Notes: generated by a model not told the origin, from the letters alone. Positions 1 to 12,128 are shown, counted from the first letter of the stretch. The stretch: 64,000 bases of DNA from Cryptomeria japonica (GCF_030272615.1 NC_081405.1:608828677-608892676); one strand, 5' to 3'. A program made the numbers and translations.

Positions 1-1199
1 AGAAATTGATAATGTTCTGGCGACATGGCCACCCCCAGTTGGTACAAAATATTCGCCATTTTCGACATGGCCGACGTGAAAAATTTGCCATTGAAGAATA
101 TTCACCACTAAAGTAAACTCTGATCCTTTGGATTTATATATTTTCGTCTACCAAAATTTGAATCTAGCTATCAAATCGTTGACCCTTAATCCCTTTCTTT
201 TACTTTTTTGTCTACATTATTTAGTGGTATCAAATTTTTCCTCACCTTGATCTTGCTTCTTCTTCGTCTTCTTAAAATTAAGTTATCGTGTGGTAATTTC
301 CTAAAATGTAGTTACCAACTACTCAATACAATTTAGACTTCTATAGATTCTACCAACTAATTAAAACAATCGTAATATCATCCTTTAATAACTAAGCCAA
401 TGTTGATGTTGATAGTGATATTCTCCTATATGTCACCTAGTCACTTTCTTGGACTAATCACTATATGACACATGTCTTACATGGAACTAATCATGCAAAG
501 TAAGTGGGAAATTGCATTTTGATGTCATTAAACTTGATAACACCCCTATCCAAGTAATGATTTCCTTGTAAATGTCTTCCTAACGATAAATTAAGTTATC
601 AAAAAGAAAGGATTTAAGGATGGATAAATTAAATTAATCAAGTATTTATGTAAAATTTTGATAACAAGAGATTAAAATAATTTATTAGTGAGATCTAGGT
701 AGGTTTTGAAGTGAATTTAATGATCATAATAAAAAAGAAGAAAGAAGATAGAATGTTGAAACAATTCGAGGACTAAGAAAAACGATAACATTAGGACATT
801 GTATCAATAGGGATGCAATTGATAAAAAACCCAAGTACTAAGATTGGTAGATCCTCAATGGACATATTATTCATGAATATTAAAGAAATAGAATGGTTTA
901 TAAATTGAATTAGAACTATAGAGAAAAATGCAACTAAAATCATGAAGCAATTGAAATAATATAAGGCAACAATGAACATAGAGAAGTTTGACCTTATTCA
1001 TACCTAATTTATAGATGTTGTTGCTATGGGGAAGAATAATAATTAAATAAGGGAGGAAGTAAAGAAGTTGTTAATTAGTAAAGGAAAGAAGATAATAATA
1101 AGCACGAAAATCAAATAAGTCACCAAGGATTTATAGTTTTCAAGGAATTTTTGAGGATGATAGATGGCATTGATTCCTAGGTTGAAAAACAAAAAACTA
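1..1199. other. AT-rich intergenic DNA
   Basis: I see no supported gene, RNA or complete mobile element here. The only open frames are short and AT-biased, with no recognisable domain. Confidence 0.5.
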
Positions 1200-1610
1200 A
1201 CCTATTTAAATTATAAATTAATGCTTATTTTAAATAAATAAATATAACTTTTTATTTCAAATTTATTAGTTAAAGAATTATCTTTTTAGAAAATCTGTCT
1301 CATCCCTTTTATTTCTAATTTACATGTTTTTTATATTTTTTACTTATTTAAATTATAAATAAATTAATATTTATTTTAAAATAAAAAATACACATGTTGT
1401 ATTTCAATTTTATCTTTTCTACTTTTATTAATTAAGGAATTATCTATTTATGAAATCTATTTTATCCTTCTTTTATTTATAATTTGTTTATTTTTATCCT
1501 TTCATAATTTTTATGTTTTATTTAATTAATACTTATTTTAAATAAGTAAATACATATTTTTTATTCCAAATTTTACCTTTTCTAAATTTATTTTTCAATA
1601 ATCTCTTAAA
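1200..1610. repeat. Three diverged tandem units, about 150 bp each
   Basis: A unit with the order TTAAATTATAAATTAAT, TTATTTTAAATAAATAAATA, TTTATTTCAAATTT occurs near 1205, 1345 and 1510. In the first two units it is followed by a conserved GAATTATCT-type segment and a TTTATCC or CATCCC stretch. The copies have diverged by many substitutions and small indels, so this is an old local tandem repeat. It has no coding potential. Confidence 0.5.
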
Positions 1611-1894
1611 ATTATCAAACTATTATTACGCCAATAAAAATATTTCTTCATTAAGATAAATTTTCTTTACATAAATATAAAATTTATGTATGCTAATTTA
1701 AAACCCTAACTGGTTGGGTTTTAATGTAGGGAATAATATAAGAATGAACAAGGAACAGAAGGCAGAATTATTGGTGAATGCTCTTGTTATTGGCTCAAAA
1801 AAAACTCCTCATCCACTTCCACCACTGAACAAACCTTCTACCCAAAGACAACACCATTCTACAGTCATGGAACACCTGCTAATTACATTTGAAT

Positions 1895-2340
1895 AAAATT
1901 TTCTGAAGCCTTTTCAACAAGTCCATTTTGTGAACACCTGCAATCAACGCTTTCCATGAGAACGCATTTCATTGACGCATGCTGTGAAATAATTTCAAGT
2001 GTATTCTGTATGCTTCCACATTTTGCATACATGCCTAACTGTGCAGTTGCAGCTATAACATCTGACGAAATTGTTCTAAGTTATATCGTGCTATAGGTGT
2101 GCATAGCCTCTTACAATGCTTGAGGATGTTAGCAAAGGTTGGTTACGCCTGCAAATCACATTTTCCTGAAATTTTCTTGAGCCTTTTCAACAAATCCACT
2201 TTGTAAATATCCTGCAATGTCAAGGGCATCCACGAGAACACATTTATTTGAAGATTTCTGTTAAACAATTCGCGTCCCTCGTCAGGGCTTCCACATTTTG
2301 CATAGATGTCTACCAGAGAACGCTTCTCCTCTGCTCGAAT
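1895..2340 (-). pseudogene. PPR (PLS-class) protein pseudogene fragment
   Basis: Read on the minus strand from about 2334, one frame gives SLVDIYAKCGS followed by GRELFN and NVFSW, the hallmark of a plant PLS-class pentatricopeptide repeat. After a frameshift near 2215 the frame continues with GYLQSGFVEKAQENFRKM, then several stops, then a second repeat core, MYAKCGSIQ, near 2030. It ends with SQNGLVEKASENF near 1900. Two PPR cores in the right order and spacing make the family assignment firm. Known PPR proteins of this class bind organellar RNA. This copy has at least one frameshift and several stops, covers only two to three repeats, and cannot make a full protein. No other part of the gene lies in the window. 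Confidence 0.75.
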
Positions 2341-2409
2341 ATGGCTAATCGACTCGGCAGTTTGTTATTCTTTCTTCATGGAAGGCATGTTATGGATGAG
2401 AGCAACGAA

Positions 2410-2680
2410 CTAGCGATCGCGCGGCAATAAGGGGGATGAAAGGCGGTCAAGGGAGAGCACCATCTGACAAAACTCCAATATCCTTTTGCACTGTGCTAAT
2501 TTTAAGTCATACGCGCGCGTGGGCGGGAAGTAGAAGCAGGTTTAAAATTTCAATTTGCGCGCTTCCACAAAAACGGCCACCGTTAACGGCGAACGGAGGT
2601 GGGAAGGGTTACCGCTGGGCCCACCTGAGCATACCTAAGCGGTCAACGCTTTGAGTGTGCCGGTTAAGCCGGGCCCTATT
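2410..2680 (-). promoter_or_regulatory. GC-rich, promoter-like block upstream of the PPR pseudogene
   Basis: This segment is much richer in GC and CpG than its surroundings. It contains TGGGCCCA at 2616-2623 and GGGCCC at 2671-2676, the core of plant site II elements bound by TCP factors, which are common in promoters of PPR and other organelle-related genes. It also holds the palindromes ACGCGCGCGT (2511-2520) and CCGTTAACGG (2580-2589). It lies just upstream of the minus-strand PPR pseudogene, so it may be that gene's old promoter. Promoter function is inferred. Confidence 0.4.
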
Positions 2681-3050
2681 TTTATATCTTTCTTGGAAAC
2701 TTTTGCGTTTCCTTCCTTAATAGGTTTAGTTTTCCCACAGCATGATATGGATTAACGAATATTTTTTCACTTTCCTCATGTAGTTAGGAGGCCTTCGAGT
2801 TTGTGCAATCCTATTAGGGTTTGTCAACTCCTCTAAACAGAATCTCATCTGAGCATTCTTTCATTCATATATTTGTATCTGTTTTTATATCTTTCTTGGA
2901 AACTTTTGCATTTCCTTCCTCAATTGTTTTAGTTTTCCCACAGCATGATATGGATTGATAAAAAAATTTCACTTTCCTCATGTCCTTTATAGGCCTTCGA
3001 GTTTGTCCAATCCTATTAGGGTTTGTCATCAACTCTAAACAGAACCTAAA
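2679..3050. repeat. 203-bp tandem direct repeat, two copies
   Basis: TTTTTATATCTTTCTTGG starts one copy at 2679 and another at 2882. Both continue through TTTCCCACAGCATGATATGG, a CACTTTCCTCATGT segment, GGCCTTCGAGTTTGT and ATCCTATTAGGGTTTGTC to CTAAACAGAA. The copies differ by scattered substitutions and a few short indels. There is no coding potential and no target-site duplication, so this is a local tandem duplication. Confidence 0.8.
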
Positions 3051-3059
3051 TTGTTCGGC

Positions 3060-4870
3060 CTTTGTAATGTTGAAATCCTGATAAATATAGGAGATATAAA
3101 TAATTAAAGAACTTCCTTTCTTTTTTTTTCTTAAATGACTTGCGTCAAAAGGTGTTTAAGAACATTGGTACTCAGGAATTACATAGTTCTTCAGTTATAA
3201 TGGAGTTATGAGCAATTCGTATGTTATTTTTCAGGAGTTACTTTATAGCTAATTGAATTTGGGTGTTTTGTACGACCTTTATAATTAAATAGATCGCCAG
3301 GCTTTTAGTAAAATCGATCAAATCGGTTTCATGACCGCACAACTGGGATTTTTCAGTTATAAACTTCTTTGTTTCGGGCAGGGCGCTCATTTCTGTAGTA
3401 GGGTTCGCTTAAACTTACGCTATGTTCATCGAAAAATTCTTTTATCTCTAGGTTTACTGGAGAAAGATTTTTTATTTTGACGTCAAGTCTGATAATTGAT
3501 AATTAATTTTCAAATTAAAATTACTTAACTGATCTCAAAAACTTTGGTGTTATTAGCCTCAACCCATGACAATAAATTACTAGTTCTAAATGTTTAATTA
3601 ATCTAGCTGTCCATATTTAATTAATTTGCTTATTTTAAAAAATACTCTCCACCGTCAATTCATCTGGCATTTTGTTAGGAGTGAAAATAACAATAGGTTC
3701 AGGAAGATTGGGAATAGGGTTTCAGTAACATCATGTTCGTCTTTGTATTATAGTATATGTTTGCTTGTATTTCCATTTGATTGCATGTGTCATGAATTTT
3801 TTTTTTTTAATTTATTTATTTATTTTTGGTTTGTGTAAGATATCATTACAATTATAGGATGGTCTTTTATATCATCTGTCTAATATAGTATATTTTGAGT
3901 CTACATATTGAATATTTTTTCACTTTGACTTGTCATATGAAAATTCATCATGCTTTCATTATTTAATCTTATATTGATTTTTTTAATATAAATTCCAATT
4001 TTTAATATGAATTAGTGAAATTGATGAATTTTAAATAAAATTATTATTATTTTTATATAACAAACATGTAAAACGATGAATTTCTATAATTTAAATAAAC
4101 ATATTTTTTAATTAAAAATCCTAATTCTTAAAAATATTAATGAACAATTTAAAAATATAATATTTTATTATAAATTTCATAATATATATTGTTTTTTATT
4201 AAAATACATTAAATACAATTTTATACTAGAAATAAATAAATCATCTTCAAAATTAAGAGTTCTTTTCACTTTCTATGATTTTATGTTTCATAAACTTTGT
4301 GTAAATTTACTAGAGAAATTTATCAATAATTTCAAGATATCTAAATCTAACTTTGATTTTCTAATATTTTAAATGATTATTGATTTTGAAAATTCACATC
4401 CATACTTACATGTGTAATAATTGCACCAATTCTCCATGTGTGAGTATGTTGTTAGTGTAAAATATTCATGCATCCTTCAATTTGAAACTAAAAATTCAAA
4501 TGTAATAAATAAAAATTAATTAAATTTTTATAACAAAATAAACAAGATGAATTGATTGTACTTCAATTTGATTTAAGGCCTTAATATTTAATACGAAAAA
4601 AATTTCATGTTTAACACCTAAAAATATTACTTACAAGATTTAGTCTAATTTTTTATTATTATTGTAAACTTGTAATAGATTAATATATTTTAAAAAGATA
4701 GAATAATAAAAGAAAAAGAAAAATGATTATTTATTTCAAAACTTATTATAAACAAAATTACCAAAATTAGAAAACAATTAAAAGTAAATATATAAATTGA
4801 TATATCTAAACTTATAGAAATATTCAAACTAAGCTTATATTTTACCATTTAAAAACATTGGAGGCTAGCA
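3060..4870. other. AT-rich intergenic DNA
   Basis: No supported gene or mobile element. The stretch is very AT-rich, with short homopolymer runs and no repeat I could define. Confidence 0.5.
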
Positions 4871-4879
4871 TTGCATATC

Positions 4880-5855
4880 AAACCCACCATCTTCGTTTCT
4901 TTAAATACAAATGTGGAGATCTAGGAGATTTTTGAGAGGGGAGAGCTTACTTCATTCTTAAAGACACTAGTAATCTCTATTGATGAAAGTGACGATACTA
5001 TTGATGAACTATTGGATATTACCCCTAAAGACTTCCTATCTCATTCCCCACCATATAACACCCCATGTAGTGTACCCTTGGAAGCATGAATATCCTTAAA
5101 AACTATGCAAATGAGGATGATGGTGAATTAAATGATATAGAGATTACTAGCAAAGAACAAAACAAGTAAATTCTTGAATTGACTAATATGGAAGACCTTC
5201 ATGCTAGGATGGATAATAACCAAAACCCCAAGAATGCATTGGTTGCAGCAATAGAAAGGAAACACTTGTTTCCTTTAAAATGGGTTTTTTTTTACAAATC
5301 ACTAATGCCCTTGTGTGAAATTTAGTTGTGGGAGTGGTGAAGTTGGGATAAAAGATTGAGAACAAGGTTAAAATCAAGGAAAGAAAGACAAATTAGCTAA
5401 TTAGAGGAAGATAAATGCAACATTGGAAATGATAGTAGAAGATTGGAAGTCTCTTTGCTCTATTTCTATATGATATATTTTTGCTTGGTTTTTTGTTTAG
5501 TTAATATATATGCTAGTTGTTGTTCTTTTAGATGTTTTGATTAGATAAGCACAAGAAGGGCCTAGGTGCATTACATGTTATTCATCAAGGATTTTTTTTT
5601 TAATCTCATGAGAATTGATGCTAGGAAAAAACTCAGAAACTAGAAAACCAAAAGAATATGCACAACTAGTTGTTCTTTAAGATGTTGTTTTCAGAAAATA
5701 TTGTTTGTTTTTATATATTATTTATTTCTATAATTATTTATAGAATTTAGTAGATTTTGTTGGCTTGTTCACTAATCCATTTTGGTTGTTTTTATTTACT
5801 ATTAACTATTATATAGGTTGGGGACCCTTCTGCCACTTACCTTATAAAAGAAAAC
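4880..5855 (+). mobile_element. Possible ORF1-type LINE relic
   Basis: A plus-strand reading near 4970-5090 gives an acidic stretch (IDESDDTIDELLDITP), and near 5190-5270 a polar stretch starting MEDLHARMDNNQNPKNAL. Both are broken by stops. The segment ends near 5855 with GGGGACCCTTC then CTTATAAAAGAAAAC, which resembles the 3' ends of the LINE-like relics at 39.8, 47.3 and 52.6 kb. I infer a decayed non-LTR element carrying ORF1-like sequence. The match is weak and the boundaries are approximate. Confidence 0.25.
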
Positions 5856-6187
5856 ATCTTAAAATGTCTTGAAATAAATTTTACATTCTCTCTAAAATAT
5901 TTTAGATTATTAGTGTTTTCACTATTATAACTTGAAATAATTTTTGAAGATATGCTTATAATTTCTTATGACCAATTTTATGGTCTATTAATAATATGAT
6001 GTATGAAATATGATACTATGACAAGTTAAATTATAGGACTAATAAATTTCAGAATTGAAAAAGTGGTTAATAGATTAAAATCTAAATATATTAGTCAACT
6101 CTATATATTCAATCAATTTTTTTGTATAGCCATACTTGATTATATACAAAATTATATAGAAACTAAAAAATAATATCAAATTAATTC

Positions 6188-6499
6188 CATACTTTTTTAA
6201 ATAAACAATTTTAAATATCCCCTATCATATAATATAGTCATTTTAGAAGGAAAAAAATTCAAAGGACCATACATCATACAACATAGGCCTTGCCATAGAT
6301 CATCTAATTTAAAGTATGTTTTGAACCTTTATAAAAATCTAGCATACTTTTTTAAATAAACAATTTTAAATATCCCCTATCATATAATATAGTCATTTTA
6401 GAAGGAAAAAAATTCAAAGGACCATACATCATACAACATAGGCCTTGCCATAGATCATCTAATTTAAAGTATGTTTTGAACCTTTATAAAAATCTAGCA
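6188..6499. repeat. Perfect 155-bp tandem duplication
   Basis: The unit at 6188-6342 is repeated at 6343-6497 with no difference that I can find, followed by a further CA. Identity over the whole unit in non-coding AT-rich DNA implies a very recent tandem duplication, or an assembly artefact. Confidence 0.9.
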
Positions 6500-6821
6500 A
6501 CAAAAGTTCTAGATAATCAAAAAAAGGCTTTCTAAATAATAGCCTTTAAATTTGCATTAAGTGGAGAAACAATGATATGACAAAAATGGTTTGGTTGAAA
6601 CTAAAATCAACTCTTAAAAATTGTGTACTCCCCTTCAAACTCATTTGAGAAAATTTCAAACTAAAAAGAAAACTAAGATGTTAAAGTAAGTAAATAGTGG
6701 TTAATATACTATTAGTTTACAACTCCTTAAATTCCTAATGAAAACAGTTAAAATCATCATATGAAAACAAAATAACTTTAGCATAAAAGATGAATTCTTC
6801 AATACAATAGCTTCTTTCTAT

Positions 6822-7183
6822 TGGAGTTGATTGCTCAACCCCATAGCTCTAAAGATCACCTACAATCAAACACCTATCATGAAATAAAAGAGAAGAAAAT
6901 AGCTATGGAGGCCAAAAGATTGTTGATCTAGAAAGATAAATCATACTGATTATCTAATGACTGAATGAATAATTATAAATTGATCAATCCTTATAAAAGG
7001 AGATAAAAAAACCCTAATGCAACCCTAAAGGATGCATGCATAAAAGAAAAGAATTATTTAAAATAATAATTCGTATAAAAAGCTTCCTAAATTTAGCTTA
7101 AGTGAAATAGAGAAAAAGTTGACTTAATTATTAAATCAATATGATTTAATTAATTAAGTAAATTAATACCTTTTACTCTAACA
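6822..7183 (-). repeat. 3' LTR of the CATGCA-rich element
   Basis: It aligns along its whole length with 10078-10438, sharing ATAGCTATGGAGG, ACCCTAAAGGATGCATGCAT and AAATTTAGCTTAAGTGAAAT. It is bounded by TG and CA and abuts the polypurine tract at 7184. Confidence 0.88.
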
Positions 7184-10077
7184 CCTCCCTTAAGATGAAG
7201 TTTGGGAGAAGCTAAAAAATAATTAAGGACTAGATGCATGAAAGCAAAAAATGGGTCCTGGGAACAAGGCCTGATGAGGTACCCAAGTACAATGAAATCT
7301 AAAGTGGAGAAAAAAAGAAAACCTTGTGGGAACAAAACTCCTCTCGAAGAAGAGATGAAAGCTCAAGCAAAGAACTAAGAAGCCTCCAAACTAGAATGTT
7401 CCAAAAGATAAGAACAAAAAGTTGAGCATGAAAAAACACTGAAGCATGGAGAAGCTTTAAACACTGTCTTAGAATGACTGTTAGGATGCTAAAATAAGAA
7501 CCTCCTCTGAAACAAAAGATGATCAGGATCAAGAAGACATGAATCTACATGAGTGCCCTCAATGACACTACTCAAATCTGAATTAGATGGCAAACACTAG
7601 CAAAAGATCAGGAATCCAAATATACAAATGGCACAAGTACCAATAGTCTGAAGAACTGATCAAATAAAAATATGGAAGCTCGCCTCCAAAAATAGGAATG
7701 CAAGAGTATCCATATGGTAAGTATTCCATCTCATCAAAATGCATGGGTAACCAGTCGTTGCATCTGCTTAGTACATAGGAACAAATACTGAATACATAGC
7801 TCACTCCACCACGAAACCAAGGAAACATTAGTACCAACAGTGGAAATCCCCCCATAATGCCAACAAGGGAGAGGTATGATAGGTACACTAAATCTGAAAG
7901 TCATAATGTAGTGCATCAAGAAGAACCAAGAACATCTGACCCTGCAAACATGAATGTACAAGTAAATAATAAGGGTGTGCAAACCAAGACACACTCACAT
8001 GAAAAATGTATGAAGGCAAAACAAAGGCAAACATCAAACCCCCATGACACTTTATATCATAGTATGAATACAAAAAGACACAAAAATTGATGTGCAAGAT
8101 CCCTCATAATATATGTGCAATACAGAGGCACTTTATTGCAGTGAGTTTACAAAAAATTAGTGCATGAAGCAAGTCTTCATGTGAAAATGTGAAGGGCCCA
8201 CCAAAAAATTCTACAAATCACTAAAGGACTGGCATGCAAATAGTAAACCATGCCCATGTAAAAGAAATCCAACAATGATAGAGAAACAGAGGAGCTGCTG
8301 GTGCAAACAAAAAAACGGCCCAAATAACTCTGCATGCCACTCATGCAACTGTGAGACTCTCCAAGAAGTGAGATGCCGCTGCTTGATGCAACATGATCCC
8401 ACTTGACAAGCATGCAACGAGATAAAAAGAGCTCACAATACACCGCCACAAGTAATAAGGAAAGCCTCTACATGTAAACATGGACTAGAAGATCAAACAC
8501 GCCTAATCTCCTCGCTAGAGGCATGCAAGAAGTAGTCCCCAAAATGAAAGAGAGCGCTCTATGCATGAATATGAATGCATAGAATGATCGACCAAAAAAA
8601 GAAACCCACAATAAAGACATGCAAACCGCCTTAAAAATATAAGCCTACATGCAAAGAGCATCACCATGCGGCAGAGAACCCTACATCCAACACTCAACAG
8701 AGCCCAACGAAGAATCCATTGTGATCTTTGCTAAAGGATAAAAATCGCATGCAGTATACAGCCACACGATGCCAAAATGGAAACGCCACAGGCTGTATGA
8801 AAGAAATACCGATGCATATATAATAGAAGTCACCTCGGGTCAGAGAATAATTTGATGGTGATCTTGAGAAACAGGGTCACCTCCACTAAAGTTGATAGAG
8901 TATTGGGAAATAAGATAAATTGCAACACCAAAGTCGCCACCAATCTAGGAAAAAAATTGTAGATCACTGAATTTGTAGAAATTCAGACCCAAGATGCAAG
9001 TGGAGGCGGCCCACAAATCGCCATGCATGCAAGAAAAATAGTTAGGTCGCTTGGCATGACAATTTTAGATGCAAACAAGATCTGCTTGTGACCGCCATGA
9101 AAGAGCCAAGACAATGGCTTGGTATAATGGATGTCAGCAACAAACAAAAGTCTGCAGACATTAAAAACCGCGTCACAATTCATGAAGGCCGCAGCAACCA
9201 TTAGTCCATACATGCAAAAAAAAAAATTAAAAACACGACCTGAGTTGCGGTGAATGAATACTAACTGTCAGTGAATGTGAATAAATGGCATGCATGTGAA
9301 GTTGATGCCAAATGTAATAGAGGTCACTTGCCCAAAAATAAATATCTCCACAATCCACCGCATACCCACTTATGCACTAGTCGAACATGCATAAAAGATA
9401 AAAATAGAGCCTCATGCAAAAGAATCGACCCAGCTATGAGTTCACTTGAAAACAAATGAGCCACTGTATGCATGTACAGGAGAGATCGCGAAGAAATCAA
9501 ATTAATCTCCACCAACAACAAAAGTCGTTGTTACATAGACTCTAAATTATCCCATGCAAGGAGGAGCGCAGTCAAACAATACATGAAATCGATTACCAAA
9601 TAACAACGGTAGAAGTCGACCATGCATCAATTCAAAGGCCAAACTTCAAAGCACAAAATAACGCTCCAATAAAAAATACCACCAGGGACAAAAGAAAGAG
9701 TAGTCATCCAAAAAGACAAAGCTGCAATCAAATATGAGCTGCTACAAAATAAAACCTCTCATCACTGAAGTGAAAAAGGAGGCCAGTGCTACTAGGGCTA
9801 AGACGTCCCGATGGGAAGGAAAGACACGTCTCCCGAAATCCACCAAACTCAACAGTGACCAAAATCTAAGGGCTACGATACACCACCACAGAGTCACCCT
9901 CCAAAGAACGATGTTGCATGCAATGATTTGCAAGCATCACCATAGACCAAAAAAAAATGAGTGTATGCAATGAGCTAATAAAGCTACAAAAAACATCGAC
10001 CTAACCAAATTAATTGCAAAACTTCCAGATCTTGAAAAAACAGAGAAGGAATTGCAGTATCGGCTCTGATATCATAT

Positions 10078-10438
10078 TGGAGTTGATTGCTCAACCCCAC
10101 AGCTCCAAGATCACCTGCAATTAAACACCTATCACGAAACAAGAGAGAAGAAAATAGCTATGGAGGTCAAAATATTTTTGATCCAGAAAGATAGATCATA
10201 TTGATTATCTAATGACTTAATGAATAATTACAAAGGGATCAAGCCTTATGAAAGGAGATCGAAAAACCCTAATACAACCCTAAAGGATGCATGCATAAAA
10301 GAAATGAGTTATTAAAAATAATAATGCCTATAAAAATCTTCCTAAATTTAGCTTAAGTGAAATAGAGAAAAAGGTGACTTAATTATTAAATCTATATGAT
10401 TTAATTAATAAAGTAAACTAATACCTTTTACTCTAACA
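10078..10438 (-). repeat. 5' LTR of the CATGCA-rich element
   Basis: Direct repeat of 6822-7183 with many substitutions and small indels. On the minus strand it starts TGTTAGAG and is followed within a few bases by the initiator-tRNA primer-binding site at 10074-10062. Confidence 0.88.
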
Positions 10439-10445
10439 CTTTCTA

Positions 10446-11170
10446 ACCTTAAATGTATGGTGTTCTAATTTGATTTTACTTCTAATACTCCATATAACTC
10501 TTTCCATTTTTATGTCTTATTTTCATTCTAGAAGTACGTTAGAGGAAGCGAAAAATGGATCATGGGTGCATTCAATAAGTTAAAACTTGCACCCCTTCTG
10601 AGCTAATCCTCACTAGATTCTAGATTTTTTTCAAAGATACTCCTCTTGAAAATCATCAACCAATACTCAGGTCTTTTTCATATCTAAGGAGCAAAATAGA
10701 TCACACCTAAAAGGCCTTCAGAACCTAAGGACAAAATTTGTCTATGTATTGTGGGATCTAGTACTTTATTTCCTTTCCACTTGGTATGAATGTTTCTATT
10801 ATTGGTTGTATCACTTGTTATTCATAGTGCCTCATTGGAAATGGTATTACATTTTCATGCAATATAGATCCTTCAAATAATTTTTGAGATTAGAATAAGT
10901 GAATATATTTCAAGGATGATGCTCTTCTAGTCCCTTAGTTTTCCAAACCTTAATTCGGTGAGCATAATATTCACTTCCTCATTGTTGGTGCCAACAACAA
11001 TGTGAAAAGTATTTGCCTAAAGTAGATGCCTTTTTGTATAAGCAATAATAAAAATGTGCAAACACTATATTTTTCTACTTGCTTTGCATTATTTTTTCTT
11101 CCTCTAAATTTTTTGTTGTAATCTAGTTTTAAAATAATTTAAATATTATTGGATATGAATTTTAGGCAAG
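10446..11170. other. Intergenic DNA
   Basis: No supported gene or element. Composition is ordinary AT-rich DNA between two LTR elements. Confidence 0.45.
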
Positions 11171-11175
11171 AACAT

Positions 11176-12128
11176 TGTTGGAATATTTAACAATTCCTCT
11201 CACTTGCATAGTTTTGTGATTTGTTTCTAATAATACATGTTTTGCACGTAAAATTTTTAGAAGTCTTTGGATATATCTATGATCTCTATATAATGAGGCA
11301 ATTGAAATTCATTCATCATCAATTAGTCTAATCCTTGATCATTTGATCAAGAAAATCCTTTAATCACTTAAATTAGTATAACAATATATATGTGTTTCAA
11401 TTTTGTATTTCTTTCATTTGGTACCAGAGCAAGTTGCATTTTTTTTTGGATAACCTCATGTTTAAAAAGAAGTTGTAGTCCTTGAAATTTCTTTAAAAGG
11501 TTACTCAATCAAAGGGAAAGATCCGGTGTAACCTACCATGTTTGAACTTGTCTTTGAGAAAGTTTGAAGTGATTGATTTGTAAGAGAAAGTTACAAAAGG
11601 ATTAGATAAATTACAGTAGGAGATCGTTGGTCTTGTGAAAGCTATTAGATCTCTCCATAGAAGTAGCGAGACTCTAGACCCCTGATGGAGTAATAGCCAA
11701 GTAAAATGTAGTCCAAAATAAGATCGACACATCATGGTAAGGGAGAAGCCTACAGAAGTTGGAAGAAGAAATGAAGTCAGTTGCATATACTATTGAGAAA
11801 GTATTAGAAGATCAAATATCATTATTTTTGTGTTAAAGCCATTATTTGGTGAAATTATAGGAGGGATTATTGGAATATTTACTAATTATTTCCACTTGCA
11901 CAATTTTTTTCTTTTAGTTTTAGTTTTTTGTTTTATTTCTATTAATGCAAGTGTTGCGTGACAAATTTCTAGAAGTCTTTAGATGTACTTAAGAACTCTA
12001 TATAATGAGGCATCTTTAATTCATTCATCAAAAGTTAATTTGATCTTTGATCATTTGATCAAGAAACTATTTTGATCTTTCGAATAAATAAAACAATTTA
12101 TCTATATTTAATTTTGCATATTTTTTCA
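11176..12128 (+). mobile_element. TRIM-type small LTR retrotransposon
   Basis: Two direct LTRs, 11176-11416 and 11868-12128, begin TGTTGGAATATTTA and TATTGGAATATTTA and end TTTCA. They share AGAAGTCTTT, CTATATAATGAGGCA and TTGATCATTTGATCAAGAAA. The first is followed by TGGTACCAGAGC (11419-11430), an initiator tRNA-Met primer-binding site with one mismatch. The second is preceded by the purine tract AGGAGGGA (11859-11866). A TATA box (TATATAA) lies in each LTR, at 11287 and 11999. The 450-bp interior gives a broken plus-strand reading, VTKGLDKLQ then EIVGLVKAIRSLH, which may be a gag remnant. The total of about 950 bp fits terminal-repeat retrotransposons in miniature. The outer 5-bp flanks do not match, so the target duplication has decayed or the ends are slightly off. 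Confidence 0.85.

Larger units (their letters stand above)
6822..10438 (-). mobile_element. Non-autonomous LTR retrotransposon (copia-type primer site, LARD-like)
   Basis: Two direct LTRs of about 362 bp (6822-7183 and 10078-10438) start TGGAGTTG and end CTCTAACA in plus orientation. The internal end next to the right LTR carries GGCTCTGATATCA (10062-10074), which on the minus strand is a primer-binding site for initiator tRNA-Met with one mismatch. The other internal end carries a polypurine tract read on the minus strand (7184-7193, CCTCCCTTAA in plus). The element therefore runs on the minus strand, 5' LTR on the right. A 7-bp direct repeat CTTTCTA lies at 6814-6820 and 10439-10445, one base outside the left LTR and immediately outside the right one. 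The 2.9-kb interior has no gag or pol that I can recognise, only open frames under about 100 codons. The LTRs differ at many sites, so the insertion is old. Confidence 0.88.

Noticed and set aside
7299-9973. Many 60-100 codon frames inside the CATGCA-rich LTR element
   Set aside because: They lie on both strands and overlap one another, show no gag, protease, RT or integrase motif, and fit chance openings in moderately GC-rich DNA.
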